Of a stretch of 24,291 nucleotides of DNA, positions 7,139 to 14,701 are shown piece after piece (within the stretch, counting starts at the first letter, position 1; each line of letters starts with the position of its first letter). The notes beneath the pieces were generated by a model. It was not told where the DNA came from and did no database searches. It saw only the letters and a program-made list of their open reading frames with translations. The stretch is from CAYXDR01 sp046498185 (lineage in GTDB: Bacteria; Desulfobacterota; DSM-4660; Desulfatiglandales; Desulfatiglandaceae). The stretch spans positions 1 to 24,291 of the forward strand of contig JAWOBE010000119.1 in NCBI GenBank assembly GCA_046498185.1, in the 5' to 3' direction. The position numbers were made by a program, and so were the translations under genes.

Positions 7139-7662
7139 TCGCCGTTAGTCGTCTTTTTATGGTTTTGGCGATGCGCCGTCAGGTTCATTGTCATGTAGAT
7201 ATGGCGGGTGGGGTTTCCGAACCCGAGTTTTCGAAAAAACCTGAGCGCAGGAAGATTCTCGGCATCCGTGTCTACCACAAGCATTCTTACCTTATTCGCC
7301 AGCATAATTTCACGGAACCTTTTAAACAAACGTTCGGCGATCCCCGAACGTTGATATTCCTCATCCACGCCCAGCCATATCAGATGTCCGTATTTCCACG
7401 CGGATCGGGCTTTGGTGATCGTGGTGGCCAGTGCGAAGCCGACGATCCGTTCATCAACCTCGGCAACAATGCAGAATTCACTGTCTGCATAATAGAGCTC
7501 TATTACTTCATATTCATCCCATGTTCGGTAAGTGTTGGGAGTTTTTTCAACACTGAAAATTTTTTCTCCAAGATGAAATACATTCGCCAGATCGTCTATT
7601 TCCATCTCGCGGATTTTTATCGAAATCCGCTTGTGCTTTTCCTCTTCGTTGTCTTCACTCAT
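7135..7662 (-). CDS. GNAT-family N-acetyltransferase
   Basis: The 175-aa protein has a single GNAT fold. IKIREMEIDDLANVFHLGEKIF (16-37) is the usual first strand and helix. The acetyl-CoA loop is in VDEEYQRSGIAERLF (99-113), with Q104-R-S-G-I-A in place of the common Q/RxxGxG/A. VVDTDAENLPALRFFRKLGF (129-148) is the typical motif B region. The overall style is RimI-like, and the substrate may be a protein N-terminus or a small amine. The start at 7662 has AGGA 8 nt upstream. It lies 9 nt after the small 57-aa gene and overlaps the M20 gene by 4 nt. The first 12 residues are highly charged and the last 15 basic or polar, probably disordered. Confidence 0.85.
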   Translation of the reverse strand: MSEDNEEEKHKRISIKIREMEIDDLANVFHLGEKIFSVEKTPNTYRTWDEYEVIELYYADSEFCIVAEVDERIVGFALATTITKARSAWKYGHLIWLGVDEEYQRSGIAERLFKRFREIMLANKVRMLVVDTDAENLPALRFFRKLGFGNPTRHIYMTMNLTAHRQNHKKTTNGE

Positions 7663-7671
7663 CTCAGCATC

Positions 7672-7845
7672 CTAGTCGCTTTTTTTTGGGATAACAGTAA
7701 ATGCAGAAGGTCCCACCACCGGGTGCATCCCGTTTTCAAGACGCACCACGTAAAATTCCAGAGAAGAATCCACTCTGTCGATGATTTCTCCTTTTACACC
7801 ATTATATCCTTTTGTCATTGAAACCGAAGTTCCTTTTTCAAGCAT
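7672..7845 (-). CDS. Small 57-aa protein, possibly KOW/SH3-like beta barrel, first gene of the GNAT-M20-DUF1848 operon
   Basis: I do not recognise this gene by name. The minus-strand frame from ATG (7845-7843) to TAG (7674-7672) encodes 57 aa beginning MLEKGTSVSMTKGYNGVKGE and ending in a PKKSD tail. The pattern is alternating hydrophobic beta-strand sequence with glycine turns (KGYNGVKGEI, then FYVVRLENG, then HPVVGPSAF), as in small KOW- or SH3-like barrels. Support for a real gene: AAAGGAA lies about 7 nt before the ATG, its stop is only 9 nt before the acetyltransferase start, the strand is the same, and a candidate promoter lies just upstream. It may be a small nucleic-acid-binding or regulatory protein; that is inference. 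Confidence 0.65.
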   Translation of the reverse strand: MLEKGTSVSMTKGYNGVKGEIIDRVDSSLEFYVVRLENGMHPVVGPSAFTVIPKKSD

Positions 7846-7921
7846 TCGTGTTTCCTTTCTTTGTCAGATTTCCCGCGACTTTCCGATTAGTGCCACGGCT
7901 GTTGTGAACCCCAACCACCTC

Positions 7922-7950
7922 AAATTAGCGCACGATTCCATTTTGTGCAA
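7922..7950 (-). promoter_or_regulatory. Candidate promoter of the small protein-GNAT-M20-DUF1848 operon
   Basis: On the minus strand, TTGCAC (7950-7945), a 17-nt spacer and TAATTT (7927-7922) lie about 75 nt before the first start codon. Each box matches the consensus at about half its positions. The spacer overlaps a weak palindrome (7930-7948) that resembles the dispersed repeat family. Confidence 0.35.
7930..7948. repeat. Possible degenerate member (D) of the palindromic repeat family
   Basis: GCAC at 7930-7933 and GTGC at 7945-7948 flank an ATTCCATTTTG core that also occurs in the reverse complement of copy B. The inner stem pairs imperfectly and there is no ACTC tail, so membership is uncertain. 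Confidence 0.3.
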
Positions 7951-7993
7951 GGCGTTTCGGCGCTCCAAAAACGAGAGGAAACAAGCAGCGTGA

Positions 7994-8016
7994 GAGTCTG
8001 AAAATGCAATTTTGAC
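7994..8016 (-). repeat. Dispersed palindromic repeat, copy E
   Basis: Read on the minus strand: GTCAAAAT, TGC, ATTTTCAG, then ACTC. The left arm equals that of copy B; the right arm is changed at its outer three bases. It lies upstream of the alpha/beta hydrolase and its arm supplies a TTGACA -35-like sequence. Confidence 0.5.
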
Positions 8017-8040
8017 ATAACATTCTCAGCGATGTAGGCT
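8012..8040 (+). promoter_or_regulatory. Candidate promoter of the alpha/beta hydrolase gene
   Basis: A consensus TTGACA (8012-8017), a 17-nt spacer and a weak TAGGCT (8035-8040) lie about 100 nt before the start codon. The -35 box lies within repeat copy E. Confidence 0.4.
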
Positions 8041-8142
8041 GAAATTATTTCCTGATATTGGGATGAACGATTCGGGGGTGCCTGAAATCAAAAGAATTAA
8101 AGAATTGTAGAACCTTAGGAGTCGGTTTGAGGAGGCGAACAA

Positions 8143-8928
8143 ATGAGCAAGGCTACAGTGAACGGAGTAAAAATCAATTACCGGTTGGAGGGCACTTATA
8201 ACGGAGAGGCAGTTATGCTCTCGCATTCGCTTGCATCCAATCTCGAGATGTGGGATCCCCAGGTGCCGGCGTTGGTAGAAAAGGGCTTCAGGGTGCTAAG
8301 GTACGACATCCGCGGCCACGGCGGCTCCGATATACCACCGGGTCCTTACACCATGGAGATGCTCGCAGACGATGCCACGGCCCTTCTGGATTCGCTTGAA
8401 ATTGAAAAAGTTCATTTTTGCGGCCTATCCATGGGGGGGATGATCGGCCAGTTGCTCGGCGCACGGAGCCCTGGACGGCTCATCTCCCTGATTCTCAGTT
8501 CAACCTCGGCATATATGCCACCACCCCATCTCTGGAACGAGCGAATCGAAGCGGTGAGAAAAGGAGGCATGGAATCCGTCGCCGATGCGACCATTGACAG
8601 GTGGTTTACCGGGAAAGGCAGGAAACAAATACCTGAAAGAGTCAAAGCAATAAAAGACCTGATACTTGCAACGCCTCCCGAAGGATTCTGCGCTTGTTGC
8701 GAAGCAATAAGGGACATGGACCTGAGGGATGTTATTCCGGACATTACCGTTCCGACAATGGTGATCGTCGGCTCCCTCGATCCCGGGACGCCTGTTTCGG
8801 CCGCCGAATATATTTGCAGCCGCATCGAATCTTCACGGTTGAAGGTGATTTCGGACGCCGCCCATTTTGTAAATGTCGAGCACCCGGAAGCTTTCAATGA
8901 GGAACTTGTCGGTTTCCTGTCTCCTTGA
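8143..8928 (+). CDS. Alpha/beta hydrolase (3-oxoadipate enol-lactonase-like fold)
   Basis: The 261-aa protein covers the whole alpha/beta hydrolase fold: an oxyanion-side LSHSLASNLEMW (26-37), RYDIRGHGGSD (53-63), the nucleophile elbow GLSMGG with S96, the acid D213 in VGSLDPGTP and H241 in DAAHFVNVEHPE. The triad is complete and in order. The closest style is PcaD-like enol-lactonases and esterases, but the lid region (about 120-190), which sets the substrate, carries a distinctive CACC and gives no clear clue. It is cytoplasmic, with no signal peptide. GAGGAGG lies 7-8 nt before the ATG. It is on the same strand as the transporter operon but separated by a strong promoter, so it is probably a separate unit. 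Confidence 0.88.
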   Translation: MSKATVNGVKINYRLEGTYNGEAVMLSHSLASNLEMWDPQVPALVEKGFRVLRYDIRGHGGSDIPPGPYTMEMLADDATALLDSLEIEKVHFCGLSMGGMIGQLLGARSPGRLISLILSSTSAYMPPPHLWNERIEAVRKGGMESVADATIDRWFTGKGRKQIPERVKAIKDLILATPPEGFCACCEAIRDMDLRDVIPDITVPTMVIVGSLDPGTPVSAAEYICSRIESSRLKVISDAAHFVNVEHPEAFNEELVGFLSP

Positions 8929-8972
8929 TTATTCTGTGCTGTGAAAATCGTGCATTCCAAAGCCGATTTCTC

Positions 8973-9001
8973 TTGACAACAGAAATCATTGAATTTATGC
9001 T
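8973..9001 (+). promoter_or_regulatory. Sigma-70 promoter of the peptide transporter operon
   Basis: TTGACA (8973-8978, perfect), a 17-nt spacer and TATGCT (8996-9001) make this the best promoter in the window. Transcription would start near 9008, giving a leader of about 140 nt before the binding-protein gene. Confidence 0.7.
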
Positions 9002-9055
9002 TCGATGCGTACAAAGGCCTGATTACAAAGCTATTTTCGGTTTTATTTGCACCTT

Positions 9056-9111
9056 CCGCCGGTTTTTCTAAATGTACATTTGCGCTTCCGGCGGCGGGGC
9101 TTGATTTTTTT
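9056..9111 (+). terminator. Terminator-like hairpin in the leader of the transporter operon (possible attenuator)
   Basis: CCGCCGG (9056-9062) pairs perfectly with CCGGCGG (9088-9094). The 25-nt loop holds a 12-nt perfect palindrome, AAATGTACATTT (9070-9081). CGGGGCTTGA and then seven T (9105-9111) follow. Its place between promoter and gene suggests attenuation or partial termination rather than the end of the upstream gene; the distance between stem and T-run is a little long for a classic terminator. Confidence 0.4.
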
Positions 9112-9146
9112 CATTACCAATCATCAATAACAAAAGGAGGGTCTCT

Positions 9147-10700
9147 ATGAGAAAGCTCTTTACGTTTTTTGCGGCAATGGTGCTGGTGCTGGGTTTTACC
9201 TGCATCGCACAATCCAAGACCCTGAGAGTGGCCCTTGATGCCGGCCCGGTTTCACAGGATCCGCAAGTGCAGCTCTCCGGCGGGATGCTTCAGTATTCCC
9301 ACTGGGTATTCGATCCGCTCGTACGCTACAGGCAGGATATGACTTTCGAACCCCGCCTGGCGGCTAAATGGGAGCGTATCGATGATTTGACCATGCGGTT
9401 TCATCTTCGTAAAGGGGTGAAATTCCACAGCGGCAACCCCTTTACCTCTGCGGACGTCAAGTTCACCTTCGATCGTTTTTACAAAAGTCAGGATTTCAAA
9501 GGGCTTTTCGAGCCATTTGAAAGCTGCACCATCGTAGACGACCATACCGTGGATATCAAAACCAAAAAACCATATGCCCTGTTGATCAACATGGCCACTT
9601 ACATCTTCCCGCTGGACCACAAATTTTATTCCGGCACTGACGAGACCGGTCAGCCCAAAGATGCGGTGGTCAAGATAGGCCCTTCCTTCGCACTTAAAAA
9701 TGAATCCGGAACCGGTCCCTTCAAAGTGGTGGAATGGGAACAGGGCGCCAAGTACCTTTTTGAACGTTTCGCAGATTACTGGGACAAAGACTGCCCCGGA
9801 AACGTATCGAAGATGATAGTGACCCCGATCAAGGAAGGGGCGACCCGGGTGGCGGCTCTTCTTTCAGGAGATGTGGAGTTCATCTCCCCTGTTCCGCCGC
9901 AGGATTTCGGAAGAATCGAAAAGGACTCGAAAGTGAATCTTTTTACATTTTCAGGCGGCAGGATTATCACGCTTCAGCTGAACCAAAAGCGGAGGCCGGA
10001 GTTTCGGGATGTGCGGGTGCGGCAGGCGATCGTGCACGCGATTAACAACGAGGGGATCGTCGAGAAAATCATGAAGGGGACTGCCACCGTCGCCGCCCAG
10101 CAGAGCCCTGCGGGCTACATGGGACACAAGGAAAATCTGAAACCGCGGTTTGATCTTGAAAAGGCCAAGGCGCTTATGAAAGAGGCCGGCCTTGAAAATG
10201 GGTTCGAGTGCACGATGATCGCCCCGAACAATCGTTATGTAAACGACGAAAAAATCGCCGAGGCCGTGGCCCCGATGCTCTCCAAGATCAACATAAAGGT
10301 GAACCTCAAGACTATGCCCAAGGCCCAGTACTGGGATGAATTCGACGCCCAGGTGGCTGATATCCAAATGGTAGGCTGGCACTCGGATACCGAAGATTCC
10401 GGAAATTTCTCGGAGTTCCTGATGATGTGCCCCAACAAGGAGACCGGCTACGGGCAGTACAACAGTGGAAACTATTGCAACCCGAAAATCGATGAATTGA
10501 CCATGGCCGCGCAGTCTGAAACGGACCTGGAAAAGAGGAAGGCCATACTGCAGGAAATTGAACAAATCCTATACGATGATGCGGCATTTGTTCCGTTCCA
10601 TTGGCAGAACCACTCCTACGGCGCCAAAGAAGGCGTTGATGTGGCGCCGATAATCAACACGATGAATTTCCCATACCTTGGAGATCTTGTCGTTAAATAA
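9147..10700 (+). CDS. ABC transporter periplasmic substrate-binding protein, peptide/nickel family (SBP_bac_5)
   Basis: The 517-aa protein has a Sec signal peptide (MRKLF, hydrophobic core about 5-18, probable cleavage after AQS at 23). The mature part shows family 5 features: LRVALDAGPVSQDPQVQ at the start, the signature region RLAAKWERIDDLTMRFHLRKGVKFHSG broken across 66-92, and RDVRVRQAIVHAINNEGIV at about 287-305. The length fits DppA/OppA-type proteins (about 500-540). The ligand (di- or oligopeptide, other solute) cannot be told from sequence. A strong Shine-Dalgarno sequence (AAGGAGG, 6 nt spacing) fits its need for excess over the membrane parts. It is first in a five-gene operon, after a promoter and a structured leader and before an intercistronic hairpin. 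Confidence 0.92.
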   Translation: MRKLFTFFAAMVLVLGFTCIAQSKTLRVALDAGPVSQDPQVQLSGGMLQYSHWVFDPLVRYRQDMTFEPRLAAKWERIDDLTMRFHLRKGVKFHSGNPFTSADVKFTFDRFYKSQDFKGLFEPFESCTIVDDHTVDIKTKKPYALLINMATYIFPLDHKFYSGTDETGQPKDAVVKIGPSFALKNESGTGPFKVVEWEQGAKYLFERFADYWDKDCPGNVSKMIVTPIKEGATRVAALLSGDVEFISPVPPQDFGRIEKDSKVNLFTFSGGRIITLQLNQKRRPEFRDVRVRQAIVHAINNEGIVEKIMKGTATVAAQQSPAGYMGHKENLKPRFDLEKAKALMKEAGLENGFECTMIAPNNRYVNDEKIAEAVAPMLSKINIKVNLKTMPKAQYWDEFDAQVADIQMVGWHSDTEDSGNFSEFLMMCPNKETGYGQYNSGNYCNPKIDELTMAAQSETDLEKRKAILQEIEQILYDDAAFVPFHWQNHSYGAKEGVDVAPIINTMNFPYLGDLVVK

Positions 10701-10713
10701 TTTAGTCTAAACA

Positions 10714-10751
10714 GGGGCAGGCACGGATGCTTTCGGCAGACGTCCTGCCCC
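10714..10751 (+). other. Intercistronic hairpin between binding-protein and first permease genes
   Basis: GGGGCAGG (10714-10721) pairs perfectly with CCTGCCCC (10744-10751) across 22 nt. GGAGA and six T follow, and the GGAG there is also the permease Shine-Dalgarno sequence. In binding-protein transporter operons such hairpins protect the upstream mRNA or cause partial termination, giving more binding protein than permease. Confidence 0.6.
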
Positions 10752-10760
10752 GGAGATTTT

Positions 10761-11750
10761 TTGGCCGACCGCATGCTCGCCTTTATAATCAGAAGAATCA
10801 TGCAATCCATCCTTGTGATGCTGGTAATAAGCCTTGTGGGTTTTTCGATCCAGCATCAGATCGGGGATCCCGTAAGGGACCTGGTTGGGGAACGGGTAAC
10901 GCCTGCCGAAAGGGAGGTCATCAGGGATAAACTCGGGCTCAACGACCCTTTTTACGAACAGTACTTCAGGTTCGTAATAAATGCCTGCAAAGGGGACCTG
11001 GGGTTATCGTTTTTTTACAAGAAACCCGCTATGGATGTGATTTTATCCAAGGCTCCTGCAACGATCGAACTGGTCATCGTCACCTCGATTATTTTGATTT
11101 TTGTTTCAATACCCGTGGGCATTTATTCGGCGATTTATCCAAAGAGCTGGGTTTCGAGAATCGCAATCGCTGGAAGTACGGTGGGCGTGGCGGTCCCGGT
11201 ATTTCTGACCGCCATTGCTTTCATCTATTTATTCAGTGTGGAGCTCAACTGGCTTCCATCCTTCGGCCGTGGTGAAACCGTCACCGTATGGGGTTTCTGG
11301 GATACCGGCTTCTTGACGGTTGACGGGTTGCTGCATTTGATTCTACCCGCAATATCCCTTTCTTCGATCATGCTCCCGCTTTTTATTCGCTTGATCCGCG
11401 CGGAGATGATGGAAGTGCTGGAAACGGAGTACATCAAATACGCCTGGGCCAAGGGATTGGATCGCAGTAGGGTCTGGTTCGTCCATGCATTCAAAAACAC
11501 ACTTCTTCCAGTGATAACAGTTTTCGGTGTTCAGTTGGGTATTATGTTCGCATTCACCATACTCACCGAAACAGTCTTTCAGTGGCAGGGCATGGGGTTC
11601 ATGTTCCTCGAAGCGGTCGAGAGGTCGGACACTTCCCTGCTGGTCGCCTATCTCGTGTTCGTAGGGGTTATTTTTGTCCTTGTCAATACGGTGGTTGATA
11701 TCATCTACGGGATTGTCAACCCGATGGTGCGGATTACGGGAGCAAAATGA
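10761..11750 (+). CDS. Peptide ABC transporter permease, DppB/OppB type
   Basis: The 329-aa inner-membrane protein has about six hydrophobic segments, beginning with AFIIRRIMQSILVMLVISLV, the typical DppB N-terminus. The EAA-like cytoplasmic loop is at about 215-245 (EYIKYAWAKGLDRSR, then HAFKNTLLPVIT), which contacts the ATPase subunits. ERVTPAEREVIRDKLGLNDPF (about 43-64) is the conserved periplasmic stretch of this family. The start is ambiguous: TTG at 10761 has GGAG 5 nt upstream, while ATG at 10773 has no Shine-Dalgarno sequence but matches the usual family N-terminus. I chose the TTG. It overlaps the next permease by 4 nt (ATGA). Confidence 0.9.
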   Translation: MADRMLAFIIRRIMQSILVMLVISLVGFSIQHQIGDPVRDLVGERVTPAEREVIRDKLGLNDPFYEQYFRFVINACKGDLGLSFFYKKPAMDVILSKAPATIELVIVTSIILIFVSIPVGIYSAIYPKSWVSRIAIAGSTVGVAVPVFLTAIAFIYLFSVELNWLPSFGRGETVTVWGFWDTGFLTVDGLLHLILPAISLSSIMLPLFIRLIRAEMMEVLETEYIKYAWAKGLDRSRVWFVHAFKNTLLPVITVFGVQLGIMFAFTILTETVFQWQGMGFMFLEAVERSDTSLLVAYLVFVGVIFVLVNTVVDIIYGIVNPMVRITGAK

Positions 11751-12664
11751 GAGTCTGGTCGAGATTCAAACAATCGTATCTTTTGCACAGCTTTAAAAGA
11801 GACCCGATCGCGATCGTCAGTTTTTGCGTCCTGGTGTTTCTGGTAATTGTCGCCCTTTCCGCACCGGTGGTTGCACCGTATAACACTTACGACACCTCGA
11901 CGATCGACATCATGGATGCCGAAATACCTCCTTCCTGGATGGAAGAAGGCGATGATAGATTCCTTTTCGGAACGGACATCCAGGGCCGCTGCTTGTTAAG
12001 CACAATGATTTACGGCCTCAGGGTGTCGTTTTTGATCGGTTGCGGAGCTGTTGCTCTCCAGGCATTCATAGGAATACTGGTCGGACTTTTTTCCGGTTAT
12101 TTCGGGGGTAAAATCGACGGCTTCCTGATGAGGATCACCGACATCCAGTTTTCGATTCCATACCTGATCGTCGCGATTTTCGCCAGTGCGATATTCAAGC
12201 TCGCTTTCGGGGTCGGCAGGTACGAAGAGCTGGCGATCCCTCTTTTAATCATCATCATTGCGGTCTCCCACTGGCCTATATATGCCAGGACTGTAAGAGC
12301 TTCCGTGCTCGGTGAAAAGGGCAAGGAATACGTAGAGGCGGCACGCGTTATAGGCCTGAGCCGATGGGCGATAATGTTCAGGCATATATTGCCCAACACC
12401 ATGACATCGGTTCTGGTGATTTCGACGATCCAGGTGGCGGAGGCAATCATGAGCGAAGCCGCCCTTTCTTTCCTGGGCCTGGGTATGCCGATTACAAAAC
12501 CTTCCCTGGGCTCATTGATACGTGCAGGGTTCGAATACATTTTCAGTGGCTCCTGGTGGATTACCTTTTTCCCCGGCCTGCTGCTGGTTGTGTTTATCCT
12601 GGTTATTCTGCTGCTTGGGGATTGGCTGCGGGACGTGTTGAACCCGAAGCTTTATAAAGGTTGA
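11747..12664 (+). CDS. Peptide ABC transporter permease, DppC/OppC type
   Basis: The 305-aa membrane protein has an N-terminal cytoplasmic stretch (SFKRDPIAIVSF), the first membrane helix at about 25-45, the family motif FLFGTDIQGRCLLSTMIYGLR broken across 72-92, and the EAA loop EYVEAARVIGLSRWAIMFRHI with LPNT at about 198-222. About six membrane segments in total. It pairs with the preceding DppB-type subunit to form the channel. GGGAG precedes the ATG, which overlaps the upstream stop codon. The next gene starts directly after its stop codon. Confidence 0.92.
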   Translation: MRVWSRFKQSYLLHSFKRDPIAIVSFCVLVFLVIVALSAPVVAPYNTYDTSTIDIMDAEIPPSWMEEGDDRFLFGTDIQGRCLLSTMIYGLRVSFLIGCGAVALQAFIGILVGLFSGYFGGKIDGFLMRITDIQFSIPYLIVAIFASAIFKLAFGVGRYEELAIPLLIIIIAVSHWPIYARTVRASVLGEKGKEYVEAARVIGLSRWAIMFRHILPNTMTSVLVISTIQVAEAIMSEAALSFLGLGMPITKPSLGSLIRAGFEYIFSGSWWITFFPGLLLVVFILVILLLGDWLRDVLNPKLYKG

Positions 12665-13645
12665 ATGGAAATGGCTCATTTGCTTGAAGTTCAGGATCTT
12701 GTCGTAAAATTTGCTCTCCGGTTCGGGGACCTGACTGCGATCGACGGGGCGAGCTTCACCTTGGACAAGAAGGAGCGGATGGGTCTTGTCGGCGAAAGCG
12801 GCGCCGGGAAATCGGTCACCGGTTTTGCGGTCATCAATTTATTGAGCAAACCCGGGTATATCGCAGGAGGAAGGGTTCTTTTCGAGGGAACCGAATTGAA
12901 CAGTCTTTCCGACGAAGAGATACGCAAAATCCGCGGCAATCGTATAAGCATGATCTTCCAGGACCCGATGATGACCCTGAACCCGGTGCTGACGATCGGC
13001 ACCCAGATGGTTGAAACTGTTCACGCACACAGAAAAATGAGCAACGCGGATGCAGTGGATCTCGCACTCGATAAACTCAAAAAAGTCTATATCCCCTCAC
13101 CTGAAAAAAGACTTTCCCAGTACCCTCACGAGCTTTCAGGGGGAATGCGTCAGCGGATCGTGATTGCGATAGCATTGTTGACGGATCCTTCATTGATAAT
13201 CGCGGATGAACCTACCACCGCTCTCGACGTAACCATCCAGGCAGGAATAATGGATTTGCTGGTTGAGCTGTGTGAGACCGAAGAAATGAGTATGATGCTT
13301 ATAACTCACGATCTCGCGGTAGTTTCCCAGATAACTGAAAAAATCGCGGTCATGTATGCCGGAAAAATAGTGGAATCAGGCCTTACCGAAGAAATCATTC
13401 GATCCCCTCGGCATCCTTACACAAAAGGGTTGATCAACGCACTGCCCGGAGCAAGGGAAGCTGGAAGCCGACTTTACCAGATTCCGGGGATGATGCCGAC
13501 ATTGATGGATATTCCTCCAGGGTGCGCGTTTCATCCCCGCTGCAATGTCAGGACGAGCCGGTGTGAAATGGAAACGCCTGTGCTGGTGAGCGTCGACGAC
13601 CGGGAACACATGGTTGCATGTCACGCATTGGGAGGAAATTTATGA
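12665..13645 (+). CDS. Peptide ABC transporter ATP-binding protein, DppD/OppD type
   Basis: The 326-aa cytoplasmic ATPase has Walker A GESGAGKS (43-50), Q99 in the Q-loop (MIFQDPMMTLNP), the ABC signature LSGGMRQR (157-164), Walker B LIIADEP (177-183) and the switch H215. The C-terminal oligopeptide-transporter extension carries C288, C293, C300 and C319 (GCAFHPRC, then SRC and ACH), the spacing seen in DppD-type subunits that can bind a 4Fe-4S cluster. All catalytic residues are intact. AAAGG lies just before the ATG at the end of the DppC-type gene. Its stop codon overlaps the start of the partner ATPase by 4 nt. Confidence 0.93.
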   Translation: MEMAHLLEVQDLVVKFALRFGDLTAIDGASFTLDKKERMGLVGESGAGKSVTGFAVINLLSKPGYIAGGRVLFEGTELNSLSDEEIRKIRGNRISMIFQDPMMTLNPVLTIGTQMVETVHAHRKMSNADAVDLALDKLKKVYIPSPEKRLSQYPHELSGGMRQRIVIAIALLTDPSLIIADEPTTALDVTIQAGIMDLLVELCETEEMSMMLITHDLAVVSQITEKIAVMYAGKIVESGLTEEIIRSPRHPYTKGLINALPGAREAGSRLYQIPGMMPTLMDIPPGCAFHPRCNVRTSRCEMETPVLVSVDDREHMVACHALGGNL

Positions 13646-14649
13646 CGCAGGAAACCCCGTTGCTGGACATTCAAAACCTGGTGAAACATTTTGATATTTC
13701 GGGTGGATTACTCGACCAGCTGCGGTTTGAAAATGGTCGGCTCGTCCGGAAGCGGACGACCGTAAAGGCGGTAAACAAAGTAAGCTTTTCGATACATCCC
13801 AGGGAAACTATCGGGGTGGTTGGAGAAAGCGGCTGTGGAAAATCAACGCTGGCCAGGGCGGTCCTCGGCATTTATCCGCCTAACAGCGGCCGGATTCTAT
13901 ATAATGGCAAACAAATCAACGGCATCTCTCATGAAGCCATGCTTCCTTATCGAAAAAAAATGCAGATGATTTTTCAGGATCCGTACGCTTCCTTGAATCC
14001 CAGGATGACCGTTAAAAGGACCCTCGAGGAGCCGGTTCGCTTCCACAACAGGTCCCTTTCCACCGGAGAAGTCGCAGATAAAGTGGCTCAGGTTATGGAA
14101 CAAGTGGGAGTTGATCCTAAATGGGCCGCCCGCTACCCCCACGAGTTTTCAGGGGGCCAGAGGCAGAGAATAAGCATAGCCCGTGCACTGACGGTGGACC
14201 CGGAGTTTATCGTCGCCGATGAGCCTGTGTCGGCGCTTGATGTTTCGATCCAGGCCCAGATATTGAATCTATTGATGACCGCTCAAGCGGAGCGTGGCTT
14301 GACATATATGTTCATAACCCATGATCTTTCTGTTGTGAAGCATATCAGCAGTCGTGTTGCGGTTATGTATCTGGGAACCATTTGTGAACTGGCTCCCACC
14401 GGCGAGCTTTTTGGATCACCCAGGCATCCTTACGCAAAAGCCTTGTTGAGCGCCATACCCAAGCTCGGAGTGCGCGACACCAAGCATATACGGCTTAAAG
14501 GAGAGGTCCCTACCCCGATAGATTTACCCTCCGGCTGCGTTTTCCATGCGCGATGCCATTATGCCCAGGATATTTGCCATCGCGAGACGCCTGTTCTTAA
14601 AAAAGTGGGAGACAATCATTATGTCGCCTGTTTTTTTCCGATCCAGTGA
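13642..14649 (+). CDS. Peptide ABC transporter ATP-binding protein, DppF/OppF type
   Basis: The 335-aa second ATPase has Walker A GESGCGKS (61-68), Q112 in MIFQDPYASLNP, the signature FSGGQRQR (169-176), Walker B FIVADEP (189-195) and the switch H227. The insertion between the first strands (about 22-42, before TVKAVNKVSF) is typical of DppF/OppF. The C-terminal cysteines C299, C305, C312 and C330 match the set in the partner ATPase. I chose the ATG at 13642 because GGAGGAA is 4-5 nt upstream and it overlaps the previous TGA; an ATG at 13618 would lie inside the DppD-type gene. It is the last gene of the operon. Confidence 0.93.
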   Translation: MTQETPLLDIQNLVKHFDISGGLLDQLRFENGRLVRKRTTVKAVNKVSFSIHPRETIGVVGESGCGKSTLARAVLGIYPPNSGRILYNGKQINGISHEAMLPYRKKMQMIFQDPYASLNPRMTVKRTLEEPVRFHNRSLSTGEVADKVAQVMEQVGVDPKWAARYPHEFSGGQRQRISIARALTVDPEFIVADEPVSALDVSIQAQILNLLMTAQAERGLTYMFITHDLSVVKHISSRVAVMYLGTICELAPTGELFGSPRHPYAKALLSAIPKLGVRDTKHIRLKGEVPTPIDLPSGCVFHARCHYAQDICHRETPVLKKVGDNHYVACFFPIQ

Positions 14650-14665
14650 TTTTTCCCTCTTTCAG

Positions 14666-14693
14666 TTGACATGAAACCGGAAGTATATATCCT
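14666..14693 (+). promoter_or_regulatory. Candidate sigma-70 promoter of the glycine-zipper lipoprotein gene
   Basis: A perfect TTGACA (14666-14671), a 16-nt spacer and TATCCT (14688-14693) lie just after the transporter operon, about 100 nt before the lipoprotein start. Confidence 0.5.
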
Positions 14694-14701
14694 GTAAAAT
14701 G

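Noticed and set aside
9147..14649. Reading the transporter as a nickel importer (NikABCDE)
   Set aside because: The families share architecture, but nothing in the binding protein or neighbours points to nickel; only the broad peptide/nickel class can be supported.
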